64,000 nucleotides of DNA from NCBI RefSeq assembly GCF_000416965.1, contig NZ_ATCL01000020.1, forward strand, positions 620,001-684,000, read 5' to 3'. The DNA comes from Exiguobacterium chiriqhucha RW-2. GTDB taxonomy: Bacteria; Bacillota; Bacilli; Exiguobacteriales; Exiguobacteriaceae. A program made the translations under genes and the position numbers. Below the pieces are notes generated by a model. It was given only the letters and a program-made list of their open reading frames with translations, was not told where the DNA came from and ran no database searches. Numbering within the stretch: position 1 is the first letter of the stretch; every line of letters begins with the position of its first letter. Positions 42,386 through 50,502 of this stretch are shown in pieces.

Positions 42386-43057
42386 ATGAAAACGTACCTA
42401 CAACACACCAAGAAGTTTTGGAACATCCGCGTCGGTTCCGACGAGTTCGCCGTCCATTACGGAAAACTCGGGACGATTGGTAAAGTTCAAATTAAGTATT
42501 TCGAATCCGGGGATATCTGCCGCAAAGAAGCGGACAAGCGGATTCGTCAGAAACTCCGGAAAGGGTACGTCGAGACCGATACCGATTGGGACGACTTGAT
42601 TTATGTCGACGACCCGGAAGTCGGACCGAACCGACTCACGACACACACTCGGTTCAATGCTCACTTCCAAGATGACTATTATTTGGACTGCACGGATGAA
42701 TATAGTCCATTCGGGAGCGATGAAGGTGCCGACGTGCTCGTGATGTTCGAGGACGCAATCCGAAAAGACCGGAACATCGACTTCCTCGTCGGTGCGTACG
42801 ACATCGTTTCAGGCTGGATGGAGCGGGATGTATCGAGCCCTGACGACTGGGCGACATATGAATACGGCTTCGACTGTGACGTCGCCGTCATGTCGAGTGC
42901 GTTCACGTCAATTAAACTGACCGGTCATCTAGACGCTGCGCTACAAGAGCAAGGTGTCGCCGCACTCGACCGCCTCATCCAGCAAGTCAAATCAGAAGAC
43001 AGACCGCGGTTTGAATCGATGAGCTTGCAGTTGAACAGTTTCCCAACCTCAATTTGA
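42386..43057 (+). CDS. WGR-domain protein
   Basis: A 223-residue protein. Residues 1-75 form a WGR domain, recognised by KFWNIRVGSDEFAVHYGKLGTIGKVQ and ICRKEADKRIRQKLRKGY; in eukaryotic PARPs this domain binds DNA ends, and in bacteria it occurs in MolR-like and other uncharacterised proteins. The remaining 150 residues are acidic, mixed alpha/beta and not recognised. ATG at 42386 follows CTGGAGG with 5-nt spacing; the TTG at 42383 is too close. It is 27 nt downstream of the interrupted gene, possibly co-transcribed with it. Confidence 0.8.
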   Translation: MKTYLQHTKKFWNIRVGSDEFAVHYGKLGTIGKVQIKYFESGDICRKEADKRIRQKLRKGYVETDTDWDDLIYVDDPEVGPNRLTTHTRFNAHFQDDYYLDCTDEYSPFGSDEGADVLVMFEDAIRKDRNIDFLVGAYDIVSGWMERDVSSPDDWATYEYGFDCDVAVMSSAFTSIKLTGHLDAALQEQGVAALDRLIQQVKSEDRPRFESMSLQLNSFPTSI

Positions 43058-43130
43058 AACTTTTTAGCGGACGCGCCGTATACTAGAGGTAGAACGGACA
43101 CATGCTCCGAATCGTTAGGGGGAAACACCA

Positions 43131-43640
43131 ATGTCAGACATAGAAACAACACCGACATCATTCAGCGGCACATTGCCAATCGAGGCACGTACCGTCTTCC
43201 GACTGTCGAGCGCCATCTTTTATCTCATTGGGCTCGTCATCACAGGGGGCCTCGTCGCCGCAGCGCTTTATTTTGACTGGCCGACATGGCTGCAATATAC
43301 GATGTACGCCTTACTCGCCATCGACCTCATCTATAGTGTGATTGATATTGTCGTCTTCCAAAAATGGAAGCAAGAGCGGTTCACGTATGATGTGAAACCA
43401 CTCGAGATTCGCTTGCATCATGGGGTCATCACGACAAACGACGTGTTAATCCCGATGACGAAAGTACAATACGTCCACGCCCAACAAGGCCCGCTGCTAC
43501 GAAAGTACGGCTTGCAGACGATCACGATTGGAACGGCGGCCGGGTCGCACGACATTTATGCAATCGAGGAGTCGTTCGCGAAGACGCTTCGTGAACAGAT
43601 CGCCGTCTACGCCCGCATCGAGGAGGAGGATGTCGTATGA
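43131..43640 (+). CDS. ydbS: Bacterial PH-domain membrane protein, YdbS-like
   Basis: A 169-residue protein with two adjacent transmembrane helices (about 28-48 and 53-73) and one bacterial pleckstrin homology domain (bPH2, about 80-160), seen as FTYDVKPLEIRLHHGVI, IPMTKVQYVHAQQGPLLRKYGLQ and ITIGTAAGSHDIYAIEE. The length and layout match YdbS of Bacillus. Its stop overlaps the start of the YdbT-like gene by 4 nt, so the two are co-translated. The YdbS/YdbT pair has been linked to tolerance of certain circular bacteriocins in Bacillus; whether that applies here is unknown. Confidence 0.85.
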   Translation: MSDIETTPTSFSGTLPIEARTVFRLSSAIFYLIGLVITGGLVAAALYFDWPTWLQYTMYALLAIDLIYSVIDIVVFQKWKQERFTYDVKPLEIRLHHGVITTNDVLIPMTKVQYVHAQQGPLLRKYGLQTITIGTAAGSHDIYAIEESFAKTLREQIAVYARIEEEDVV

Positions 43641-45139
43641 CGGAAGCCGCCCTCACGTGGCATCGACTGCCGAGTCGCGTCCTCATGCTTCGAGTGTTAG
43701 AGGTCATCAAGTCGTTCGCCATCCCGCTCGTGCTCTTGTTCGTACTAAACAACGACTGGGAGTCGACGTTCGGCATCATCCTGCGCGTCGGGATTCTGCT
43801 CTTCCTTGGACTCGATGTCCTGCAGAAGTTCTTTGGCTGGCTCAACTTCCGGTATGCGCTCGATGAGAAGACGGTATACATCATCGACGGTAATTGGATC
43901 AAGAAAGAGAAGTCGCTCCCGCTCTATAAGATTCAGAGTGTCCACTCGAACAGCCCGTTCTTGTACAGGTTGCTCGGGGTCGTCGAATTGACGTTCGATA
44001 CGAACGCGAACAGCGACGACGCTTCGTTCAAACTGGCCGGCGTCTTCCCGAACGAGGCGAAGCGGCTCGAGGACATTCTCGACCACGTCCGTCATCGGAA
44101 AACAGAAACTGCCTCACCGATAGAAGGAGAGGCTGAAGCAACGTCAGAACCGCTATCAATCGAAAAGCCGGCAAGTCGGTTGTTATATGCACTATCGACA
44201 CGAGAGATCATTATCGCCTCGTTGACGTCACTATCGGTATTCGCGATTTTCCCTGTCGCTTCGACAATCATCTCGTCGATTGATGACTTCATCAATCTCG
44301 ACGGGACGTTTGACACGGTCGGCGATTGGGTCGTCCACGCGTCAATTATCGCCATCGGTATGCTCGTTTTATCGGTCTTGCTCCTGTCGATTGTCATCGG
44401 CATGGTCATCAATTTCTTGAAATATGGGAACTTCCGTCTCGAACGGCGCGGCGATCGAGTCCGCGTCGAGAAAGGTCTTTTAAATCGTTCGGCAAAAGAA
44501 ATCCCATATGAAAAAATCCAAGCAATCCGAATCAAAGAGACGTTCATTCGGCGCTGGTTCAATATCGTCGGTGTCGAACTCGTCGCGGCCGGAACGATGG
44601 ACGAGGTGAAAGATGAGTCCTCGACCATCCTCCCGTTCGTGAAACGAGAACGGGCGATGAATGTGTTGAACGAGCACTTCGACCAGTTCGTCTGGTCTGA
44701 TGCGCTTCATCGTCTGCCGAAGCGCTCGCTTTGGATCAAACTGTTGCGCATCAACTGGGTCGGTCTCATCATTTCGGGCGTCGTCCTTTACTTCTTTCGA
44801 GATTACGCCTGGTGGCTCATCCTCCTGTGGGCCATCATCATCGGCGGCAAACTGTTGAGCTATATGACGACGCGCTACGCCCAGAATGGTCGGTTCATCG
44901 AACTACGGACCGGCGCCTTCACCGTCACATCGTTTTTGACTGACAAACCGCGGATTGAGCAGATTCAAGTGACGCAGACGCCGCTTCAACGCCGTTTCGA
45001 TGTGTGTAACGTCTTGTTTTTGACTCGCGGTGTTCTAGCGTATGAGTTGATTGAAGATATCCCGAAACAAGAGGCGGACGCCATGCTGAACTGGTTCTCC
45101 CGCTATACGGTACAGGAAGATATGAAAACACCGGGCTAA
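43637..45139 (+). CDS. ydbT: Bacterial PH-domain membrane protein, YdbT-like
   Basis: A 500-residue membrane protein with pairs of transmembrane helices alternating with three bPH2 domains, visible as LPLYKIQSVHSNSPFLYRLLGVVELTFDT (first), EIPYEKIQAIRIKETFIRRWFNIVGVEL (second) and KPRIEQIQVTQTPLQRRFDV (third). This matches YdbT of Bacillus (about 490 residues). It probably works with the YdbS-like protein at the cytoplasmic face of the membrane. GAGGAGGATG supplies the ribosome binding site inside the upstream gene. Two hairpins follow its stop codon. Confidence 0.87.
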   Translation: MTEAALTWHRLPSRVLMLRVLEVIKSFAIPLVLLFVLNNDWESTFGIILRVGILLFLGLDVLQKFFGWLNFRYALDEKTVYIIDGNWIKKEKSLPLYKIQSVHSNSPFLYRLLGVVELTFDTNANSDDASFKLAGVFPNEAKRLEDILDHVRHRKTETASPIEGEAEATSEPLSIEKPASRLLYALSTREIIIASLTSLSVFAIFPVASTIISSIDDFINLDGTFDTVGDWVVHASIIAIGMLVLSVLLLSIVIGMVINFLKYGNFRLERRGDRVRVEKGLLNRSAKEIPYEKIQAIRIKETFIRRWFNIVGVELVAAGTMDEVKDESSTILPFVKRERAMNVLNEHFDQFVWSDALHRLPKRSLWIKLLRINWVGLIISGVVLYFFRDYAWWLILLWAIIIGGKLLSYMTTRYAQNGRFIELRTGAFTVTSFLTDKPRIEQIQVTQTPLQRRFDVCNVLFLTRGVLAYELIEDIPKQEADAMLNWFSRYTVQEDMKTPG

Positions 45140-45200
45140 CGGATAGCCCGGTCATGTGATCGACGAGCCACTCGCGTGTTGCGAGTGGCTCGTCTTTTTT
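45131..45200 (+). terminator. Tandem hairpins, the second a clear terminator
   Basis: CCGGGCTA/TAGCCCGG forms a first hairpin overlapping the ydbT stop. The second, CGAGCCACTCGC/GCGAGTGGCTCG (45164-45192), has a 12-bp stem, a five-base loop and a following run of six T, and is the likely end of the ydbST transcript. Confidence 0.87.
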
Positions 45201-45258
45201 AATCGGCTTGAGGGCTCGCTCCGACATAAGCTTGAAGTTGATCCTGCTTGGTGTGAAT

Positions 45259-45301
45259 GCAAAAATCATGGCGCGTGTAGGTCACACGGGCCATGATTTT
45301 T
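45259..45301 (-). terminator. Terminator of the vanZRS-like operon
   Basis: AAAAATCATGGC and GCCATGATTTTT form a 12-bp stem. On the minus strand it overlaps the last codons of the histidine kinase gene and ends in TTTTT, so it closes the operon at 45282-47675. Confidence 0.8.
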
Positions 45302-46424
45302 CATGAACAGCATTGGAAGAGACTTTTGGGAGAATGATTGTGAACGTCGTTTTTCTTGGTTGACTCGTCACGTGAATCTCGCCCTCGTGTAAATCGATGA
45401 TGGACTTGGCGATGGCGAGACCGAGACCTGATCCGCCAGTGTAATGTGCGCGTGACTTTTCCACTCTAAAAAATCGTTCAAACACGTATGGGATGTCACG
45501 TGATGGGATGGCCTCCTCGCCGTAATTCGTCATGTTGATAAGAACCACTTCATCCGTATCTTCAATGAACGTATCGATATACGTTCCGTCACGACCGTAA
45601 CGAATCGCATTCTCGAGTATATTTTCAAACACACGGACGAGCTTCAACGCATCACCTTCAACGATGGGTCGTTTGGCTGAAGAGCTGAATCGAGCTTCCA
45701 TTTCAACTTCCGAGAGACGTAACGTCGACTGCATGATGAGCTGATTGAGCAATTCATCGAGACGGATCTCACTTGTTTGCAGCGCGATTCGGTCGTTTTG
45801 TAGAAATGTATAGTCAAAGATATCGTTAATCAATCCTTTCAGATGGATCGCATTCGCATGAATGACTTGGATGTAATGACGCAATTCCACCTCGTCCCGG
45901 TAACGGTCGCTGTGAATCAAGTCAAGATAACCCGTGATTGACGTGAGCGGGGAGCGTAAGTCGTGCGCGACGTTCGTCACGAGCTCGTGCTTCAAACGAT
46001 CAGCTTGAACCAATTCCTGCTCCGCTTTTGCCGCACTGTCCGAGATGGCGCGAACGGTCGCCATCAACCGCTCTAGCTCTGGCGGGACCGATGGTTCAAC
46101 CAAATCACGATTGGCATGGAGTTCTTCGACAAGTGAAGTCATCCGCTCAATGTGAACCTGTAAATACCGTTTACGCTCATATTGATAGATCAACACGAGA
46201 CAAACGATGACCATCAGACTGTAAAACATGACGATGACACCTTCCCGGAAATACGACAATACGATGATCAGACTCTCCACAAATCGTGAAGACTCCTCAA
46301 AGTACCAGACGGCAGGCAGTAACAGAACACCGCTCAGGGTGGCGACTCCAAACGCAATCACCACATACAGCAGACGTTTCCACATCGGGATGAACGTTAT
46401 GACGCGCCATATATTATGTCTCAA
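45282..46424 (-). CDS. VanS-type sensor histidine kinase
   Basis: A 380-residue kinase with two transmembrane helices (about 18-42 and 60-82) and only a short external loop, a linker/HAMP-like helix, a dimerisation domain with the phosphorylated His154 in VAHDLRSPLTSI, and an ATPase domain with N-box ENILENAIRYG and G2 box GGSGLGLAIAK. The G1 box is degenerate (MTNYGEEAI), as in VanS-like kinases. The small sensor loop suggests detection within or at the membrane. TTG at 46424 overlaps the end of the response regulator gene by 11 nt; ATG at 46385 is an alternative start. Partner is the gene at 46414-47094. Confidence 0.85.
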   Translation of the reverse strand: MRHNIWRVITFIPMWKRLLYVVIAFGVATLSGVLLLPAVWYFEESSRFVESLIIVLSYFREGVIVMFYSLMVIVCLVLIYQYERKRYLQVHIERMTSLVEELHANRDLVEPSVPPELERLMATVRAISDSAAKAEQELVQADRLKHELVTNVAHDLRSPLTSITGYLDLIHSDRYRDEVELRHYIQVIHANAIHLKGLINDIFDYTFLQNDRIALQTSEIRLDELLNQLIMQSTLRLSEVEMEARFSSSAKRPIVEGDALKLVRVFENILENAIRYGRDGTYIDTFIEDTDEVVLINMTNYGEEAIPSRDIPYVFERFFRVEKSRAHYTGGSGLGLAIAKSIIDLHEGEIHVTSQPRKTTFTIILPKVSSNAVHEKSWPV

Positions 46425-47094
46425 TTTTATATCCCACTCCCCACACCGTATGAATGATGACCTCATGTGGCACAACGGCATGTAATTTCTCGCGGATGTT
46501 ACTGATATGAACCATCACCGTCTGGTTCGACCCGACGCCATGCTCTTGCCAGACAGCCTCAAATATTTCTTCAGAGCTATACACCCGGCCTTTATGTTTC
46601 GCCAGTAAATACAAAATCTCAAATTCACGTGCAGTCAATCGAATCGTCTGCTCTTGCATCATGACGGTGTGGCTGGCTCGATCGATGAGGAAAGGGCCAG
46701 CTTGTACACTTGAGGACTCGCTTGGTCGGTTATAGTTTGAACGGCGCAGCAATGCTTTAATACGTGCCATCAACTCGAGCGGATTGAACGGTTTGATGAT
46801 GTAGTCATCGACTCCCGTCGTCAATCCCAATATCTTATCCATATCACCCACTTTGGCACTGACCATTAAGATCGGAATTTGGCTCGTCTGGCGCACCCGC
46901 TTACAAAATTCAAGCCCATCCATCCGAGGCATCATCCAATCTAAAATGATTAAGTCAAACGATTCTTGGTTGAACAAGTCAAGCGCCATTTCCCCGTCGG
47001 TTGCCATCGTCGTGTGATACCCGTCATTTTTTACATACACATCAATCAGTTCTGCGATTTGGACATCATCATCCACTAACAAGATTTTTGTCAT
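46414..47094 (-). CDS. VanR-type OmpR-family response regulator
   Basis: A 226-residue regulator with an N-terminal receiver domain (VDDD at 7-10, phosphorylated Asp52 in IILDWMMP, Lys near 102 in MVSAKVG) and a C-terminal winged-helix DNA-binding domain (about 130-226) ending WGVGYKIE. OmpR/VanR proteins bind direct repeats with about 11-bp spacing. Such a repeat is present at 47726-47742, upstream of the vanZ-like gene that starts the operon, so positive autoregulation is likely. The gene lies 20 nt after vanZ and overlaps the kinase gene. Confidence 0.88.
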   Translation of the reverse strand: MTKILLVDDDVQIAELIDVYVKNDGYHTTMATDGEMALDLFNQESFDLIILDWMMPRMDGLEFCKRVRQTSQIPILMVSAKVGDMDKILGLTTGVDDYIIKPFNPLELMARIKALLRRSNYNRPSESSSVQAGPFLIDRASHTVMMQEQTIRLTAREFEILYLLAKHKGRVYSSEEIFEAVWQEHGVGSNQTVMVHISNIREKLHAVVPHEVIIHTVWGVGYKIET

Positions 47095-47114
47095 GCTTGA
47101 AACTCCCTCGCGAA

Positions 47115-47675
47115 TTAAAGTTGGAAATTCTGATACAAACGTCGGAACGGGGCGTATTGGACGACGAAGCGAACGAGTAAGAACCCTAAGAGCGCCCCGA
47201 ACGCATTTGCCAATAAATCATTCACATCCGTGCTTCGTCCACTGCCTAGTGTCGTGCGCACCAATAATTGAATCAGTTCAAGGATCAGACTAAACTGAAA
47301 TCCTAATTTAAGTACTTCTTTTTTCGTGATCGACGGTTTCAAAAATGGAAGATAACAGCCGAACGGGAGGAACATCACGACATTCAGCACAAATGAATAC
47401 ACATCGATGGTCAAAATCGGAATAAAATTAATCGTTCTCCACCACGGAACTTGATTCGCATACTTTCCTAAATTGACGTCAATCGGGAAAAACACGAAGT
47501 GAAGGACGCCTAATAAGTATATCCCGAATGATAGAAGCAAAATAGTTTGTGCGGCTCTTACATGTTTCTTGCGAAACGACCAGACGAGTAACGTGATGAG
47601 TCCGAGGATGGCGAGTGGGATGAGAACGACCCCTGATTCGATTGTGAACATAACTGAATAATTCTGATTATACAT
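47115..47675 (-). CDS. VanZ family membrane protein
   Basis: A 186-residue protein with five predicted helices and the VanZ signatures: VLHFVFFPID, then WRTINFIPIL, the VVMFLPFGCYLPFL segment, LELIQLLV and GRSTDVNDLLANAFGALLGF. VanZ proteins raise tolerance to lipoglycopeptides such as teicoplanin by an unknown route. Here the gene heads an operon with a VanR/VanS-type pair but without vanH, vanA or vanX, so classical D-Ala-D-Lac resistance is not encoded in this locus. ATG at 47675 has TTAGGAGG upstream. Confidence 0.87.
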   Translation of the reverse strand: MYNQNYSVMFTIESGVVLIPLAILGLITLLVWSFRKKHVRAAQTILLLSFGIYLLGVLHFVFFPIDVNLGKYANQVPWWRTINFIPILTIDVYSFVLNVVMFLPFGCYLPFLKPSITKKEVLKLGFQFSLILELIQLLVRTTLGSGRSTDVNDLLANAFGALLGFLLVRFVVQYAPFRRLYQNFQL

Positions 47676-47725
47676 GGGAATAAACCTCCTAAGAATTTGA
47701 ACTGTCTTCAGTGTAGATGGCAGAT

Positions 47726-47742
47726 TTAAAGAATTCTTAAAG
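47726..47742 (-). promoter_or_regulatory. 11-bp-spaced direct repeat upstream of vanZ-like gene
   Basis: The minus strand carries two copies of CTTTAA starting exactly 11 bases apart (CTTTAAGAATTCTTTAA), 51-67 bases ahead of the vanZ start and next to a candidate -10 TACACT. This spacing is typical of OmpR-family response regulator sites that replace a weak -35 box. Confidence 0.5.
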
Positions 47743-47909
47743 GAGTCATAAATGAAATCTAAAAAAGGCAAAGCGCTTTGCTCTGCCTCGAACTGTTGAA
47801 CAATCAATCAAGAAGCTTGCTCTCGGATCGATGTTTGGCGCCCAGATATCATTCGTCACGTCAACTTCACCGTTTTCGCGTTTCTGTTGCTGAAAAATGG
47901 GAACAAGTA

Positions 47910-48056
47910 TGGTATGATGCAAGTAGAAAGAGACCGGTGCTGGACACACCGGCCTCTGGCTTACAGGCTACCACTTTAAGAGTGGTCCCAGCCGCCACAA
48001 TGGTTAGTGAATCAGAAAGTGACCCATCTCATTGCGCCGAGGGGGTCATTTTTTTG
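47910..48056 (+). ncRNA. Putative antisense RNA (antitoxin) opposing the small toxin-like gene
   Basis: An extended -10 promoter TGGTATGAT lies at 47910-47918. A transcript starting near 47925 would run about 130 bases to a hairpin (48018-48051) with a run of seven T. It contains a stable stem-loop made from GGCTACCACT and AGTGGT/AGCC (about 47967-47993). No open frame is present. It is fully complementary to the 3' part of the minus-strand small-peptide mRNA, including its last codon and terminator. This is the position of RNA II in type I toxin-antitoxin loci. Confidence 0.5.
48018..48056. terminator. Shared bidirectional terminator
   Basis: AAGTGACCC and GGGTCATTT form a 9-bp stem (one G-U pair). 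Plus-strand transcripts meet seven T; minus-strand transcripts meet GTCACTTTCTG, a weaker end, so the small-peptide mRNA may continue to a second hairpin near 47930-47955. The stop codon of the small gene (48046-48048) lies inside the stem. Confidence 0.7.
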
Positions 48057-48177
48057 TGCGTTCAGACTTTGCACGATCGGATGTTTGGTGTAAAACCAAG
48101 TGAACGATGATCGGAGCGAGGATCGGGACGATCACATAATCGCCGACCCAGGTCCATAGTTGTTCCATCCGCACCAC
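48046..48177 (-). CDS. Fst-like small hydrophobic toxin candidate (type I toxin-antitoxin)
   Basis: A 43-codon frame encodes a short N terminus, one hydrophobic helix with prolines (VIVPILAPIIVHLVLHQ) and a basic tail (SDRAKSERTKK). Fst/PepA1-type type I toxins are 25-45 residues with a similar V-I-A-P-I-x-V core and a charged C terminus. GTG at 48177 is 6 nt after GGAGG; ATG at 48168 (40 residues) is possible. A TATAAT at 48240-48245 would give a leader of about 60 nt. The plus-strand RNA at 47925-48056 overlaps the 3' end. Being a plain membrane microprotein is the alternative. Confidence 0.6.
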   Translation of the reverse strand: MVRMEQLWTWVGDYVIVPILAPIIVHLVLHQTSDRAKSERTKK

Positions 48178-48239
48178 CGCCTTCCTCCATTGTGGACTTG
48201 GCGGCTGACCCCACTATTGCTGCGTTAACCTGCCTCTTC

Positions 48240-48245
48240 ATTATA
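48240..48245 (-). promoter_or_regulatory. -10 box of the toxin-like gene
   Basis: A consensus TATAAT is read on the minus strand, 63 bases ahead of the GTG start. The -35 region 17 bases upstream (CATCTT) is weak. Transcription would begin near 48233. Confidence 0.55.
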
Positions 48246-48454
48246 GCAGATTCTTGTCAGAAAAGATGCTAAAAACAGGAACGTTTGTTCTTGTTTTATA
48301 AAATGAACCTTTCGTCCGAATGGGTCTCATGACTAGGTCCAAAGATGGATTTGAACCAATAATAGCTTGTATGTCAGAGGTCAGACAGGATATAATCAAT
48401 CTCGTGTGTATAACCACATGGGTGGGTGAGGGTGCCAATAAAGGATTGATTCCT

Positions 48455-49717
48455 ATGGCAAAACAAACAGAATGGAAAACAGAAACATACGGGGGCGTGC
48501 TGAACTTTCTGGCGACAGCATACATCCCGGCCGTTCACGCGGCAATCTTGACACAAGCCGGACTCCCGTTCGAGGGAGCGCTCGTCGGAGCGATTTTGAC
48601 AAGCATCATCGGAACGTTCATCGCAGGGCTGTTCAACTTGCCGCTGCTCCTGTTACCAGGGATGGGCATCAACGCGCTGTTCACGTACACGCTCGTCCTG
48701 CAGATGGGGCTGAGCTGGCAAGGCGCGCTCGCTGTCTCGTTCGTCTCAGGGGCGCTCGTCGTCCTGTTGACGGTGACAAAAGTGGCGAGGAAACTGGCGA
48801 ACGCGTTCCCACCGATCATTCATGACGGATTAACGGTCGGACTCGGCCTGTTCCTTATCTTGATCGGACTCGAGGCGGCGGGGATCGTCTCGGGCGGTGG
48901 CGGGGCACTGCTTCACATCGGAGACCTCGGGGAACGGCCGGTACAGGTCGCGTTCCTGTCGCTCTTCGTCGCCATCCTTCTCTTCTTGAAGATGGGGCCG
49001 AGCAGTTTCTTATGGACGATCGCGTTCGGGGTCGGCTTGAGTGCCGTCATGGGCACGCTCGACTGGACCGGTGAGTTCGCGCTCATGCCGTTCTTCGAGT
49101 CGTTCGGCACCGTGTTCGGCAACGTCTCGTTCGCCGAGTCGGCGTCTCCGATCTTCCTTGTCGCCGTCGGCGTCTTGACGCTCGTCTTGCTGATTGAGAA
49201 CATCAGCCTGATTCAGAATCAGACGCGCGCCATCGGCAAGGATGCGGACGCACCGAAAGGGCTCGTCGCCCAAGGGTTGTCGACGATGGCCGGTGCCATG
49301 TTCGGCTCGAGCCCGACCGTCTCGACGGTCGAAGTCGCGGCCGGCATCTCGGTCGGCGCTAGGGGCGGCATCGCCTCGTTCGTCACATCAGGCCTGTACG
49401 TCGTCTCGCTCTTGTTGTTGCCGCTGTTCGCGATCATTCCGGTGACGGCAATTGCGCCGGTGTTGATCATCATCGGCATGATGATGTTCCAGAACGTGAA
49501 GCATCTCCCGCTCGACAATTGGGAGCATGCCTTCCCGGCGATTCTAGTCATCATCATGATCCCGTTCACGTATTCCATCGTCGATGGCATCGGGCTCGGA
49601 TTCGTCGCCTACACGATGATCGTCTTGTTCAAGAAGGGCTATCGGTCGCTCAGTCCGGTCGTCGGTGTCTTGACCGTATTGTTCTTAGTTTTCTTTTCTT
49701 TACCAGTCTGGCTTTAA
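48455..49717 (+). CDS. NCS2 family nucleobase permease
   Basis: A 420-residue integral membrane protein of the AzgA-like NCS2 group (PbuG/PbuO type, usually 430-450 residues). Signatures include TFIAGLFNLPLLLLPGMGINALFTYT in the first half, GLEAAGIV, and the SSPTVSTVEVAAGISVGARGG motif of helix 10 that binds the purine. It would import hypoxanthine, guanine or adenine with protons. ATG at 48455 follows AAAGGATTG. A TATAAT lies near 48392. No purine riboswitch could be recognised in the leader. A strong hairpin follows. Confidence 0.88.
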   Translation: MAKQTEWKTETYGGVLNFLATAYIPAVHAAILTQAGLPFEGALVGAILTSIIGTFIAGLFNLPLLLLPGMGINALFTYTLVLQMGLSWQGALAVSFVSGALVVLLTVTKVARKLANAFPPIIHDGLTVGLGLFLILIGLEAAGIVSGGGGALLHIGDLGERPVQVAFLSLFVAILLFLKMGPSSFLWTIAFGVGLSAVMGTLDWTGEFALMPFFESFGTVFGNVSFAESASPIFLVAVGVLTLVLLIENISLIQNQTRAIGKDADAPKGLVAQGLSTMAGAMFGSSPTVSTVEVAAGISVGARGGIASFVTSGLYVVSLLLLPLFAIIPVTAIAPVLIIIGMMMFQNVKHLPLDNWEHAFPAILVIIMIPFTYSIVDGIGLGFVAYTMIVLFKKGYRSLSPVVGVLTVLFLVFFSLPVWL

Positions 49718-49724
49718 ATTTCTT

Positions 49725-49768
49725 GAAGAGGAGCATCGGCCCAAAAGGACCGACGCTCCTCTTCTTTC
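49725..49768 (+). terminator. Terminator
   Basis: GAAGAGGAGC and GCTCCTCTTC form the outer stem of a long hairpin that also pairs TCGG with CCGA and CC with GG; TTTCG follows. It ends the permease transcript. Confidence 0.8.
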
Positions 49769-49905
49769 GTTTGCCTGCTTTTAAGCGGTGTTTCCTTAAG
49801 TTTTTATTCTTTACTAATCGTTCTAGAAAGGATATAGTGGGGTTGCAGTTACATGGGAGTTCGAAATCAGTCCAACAAAGATGGGGTGATCGAAGGAGGA
49901 TTGAA

Positions 49906-50481
49906 ATGGCAAGGAGTAAAGAGTTTGACGAGACAATTGTGTTAAAGAAAGCGATGGAGCTGTTCTGGGCACAAGGGTATGAGAAAACTTCGATGCAAGA
50001 ACTAGTCGACCACATGGGAATACATCGCAGAAGCATTTACGACACGTTCGGTGACAAACGTTCACTGTTCTTAGCCTCGCTTGCTGAGTATGAGAAAGTG
50101 ATCACGAATGAAATGGAGACCCTCATCCACCGAAACGAGTCAGTCAAATCAGCGATCGGGGAGGTTTTTCAATTCATCCTGCGTTCATCCGAGAAGTACC
50201 CAAAAGGTTGCCTCTCTGTCAATGCAGCTGTCGAATTGTCACTTCTTGATCAAGAAGTCGACCAGATGGCGACGAATATGTTCCATCGATCCGAAAAGAT
50301 GTTTCAGGATTTGATTGAACAAGGCAAAGTCAATGGCGAGTTCTCAAGAGACATCGATTCAGAACAGATGGCGCGTTTCCTCCACAATAACTTGATCGGT
50401 CTGCGTGTCCTGATCAAGACGAACTACACTCAAAAAGAATTAGAGAGCATCATCAGGTTGGCACTTAGCGTGTTGGACTGA
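49906..50481 (+). CDS. TetR-family transcriptional repressor
   Basis: A 191-residue regulator. The N-terminal TetR helix-turn-helix covers residues 10-55 (LKKAMELFWAQGYEKTSMQELVDHMGIHRRSIYDTFGDK), followed by an all-helical ligand domain with CLSVNAAVELSL. This form is close to the AcrR/YcdC subgroup that controls oxidoreductases. ATG at 49906 has GGAGGATTG upstream. A dyad at 50503-50520, between it and the dehydrogenase gene, is the likely operator. It is expected to repress the two downstream genes and be released by a small electrophile or similar ligand, which is inference. Confidence 0.87.
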   Translation: MARSKEFDETIVLKKAMELFWAQGYEKTSMQELVDHMGIHRRSIYDTFGDKRSLFLASLAEYEKVITNEMETLIHRNESVKSAIGEVFQFILRSSEKYPKGCLSVNAAVELSLLDQEVDQMATNMFHRSEKMFQDLIEQGKVNGEFSRDIDSEQMARFLHNNLIGLRVLIKTNYTQKELESIIRLALSVLD

Positions 50482-50502
50482 GTTTCTCTTTTTTTACTCA
50501 TT

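Noticed and set aside
45282-47675. Complete glycopeptide resistance (van) cluster
   Set aside because: Only VanZ-, VanR- and VanS-like genes are present; vanH, a D-Ala-D-Lac ligase and vanX are missing.
48300-48454. Possible purine riboswitch upstream of the NCS2 permease
   Set aside because: The leader has TATAATC-like sequence near 48392 but lacks the conserved purine aptamer loops and a stem arrangement with a terminator, so only a promoter is supported.
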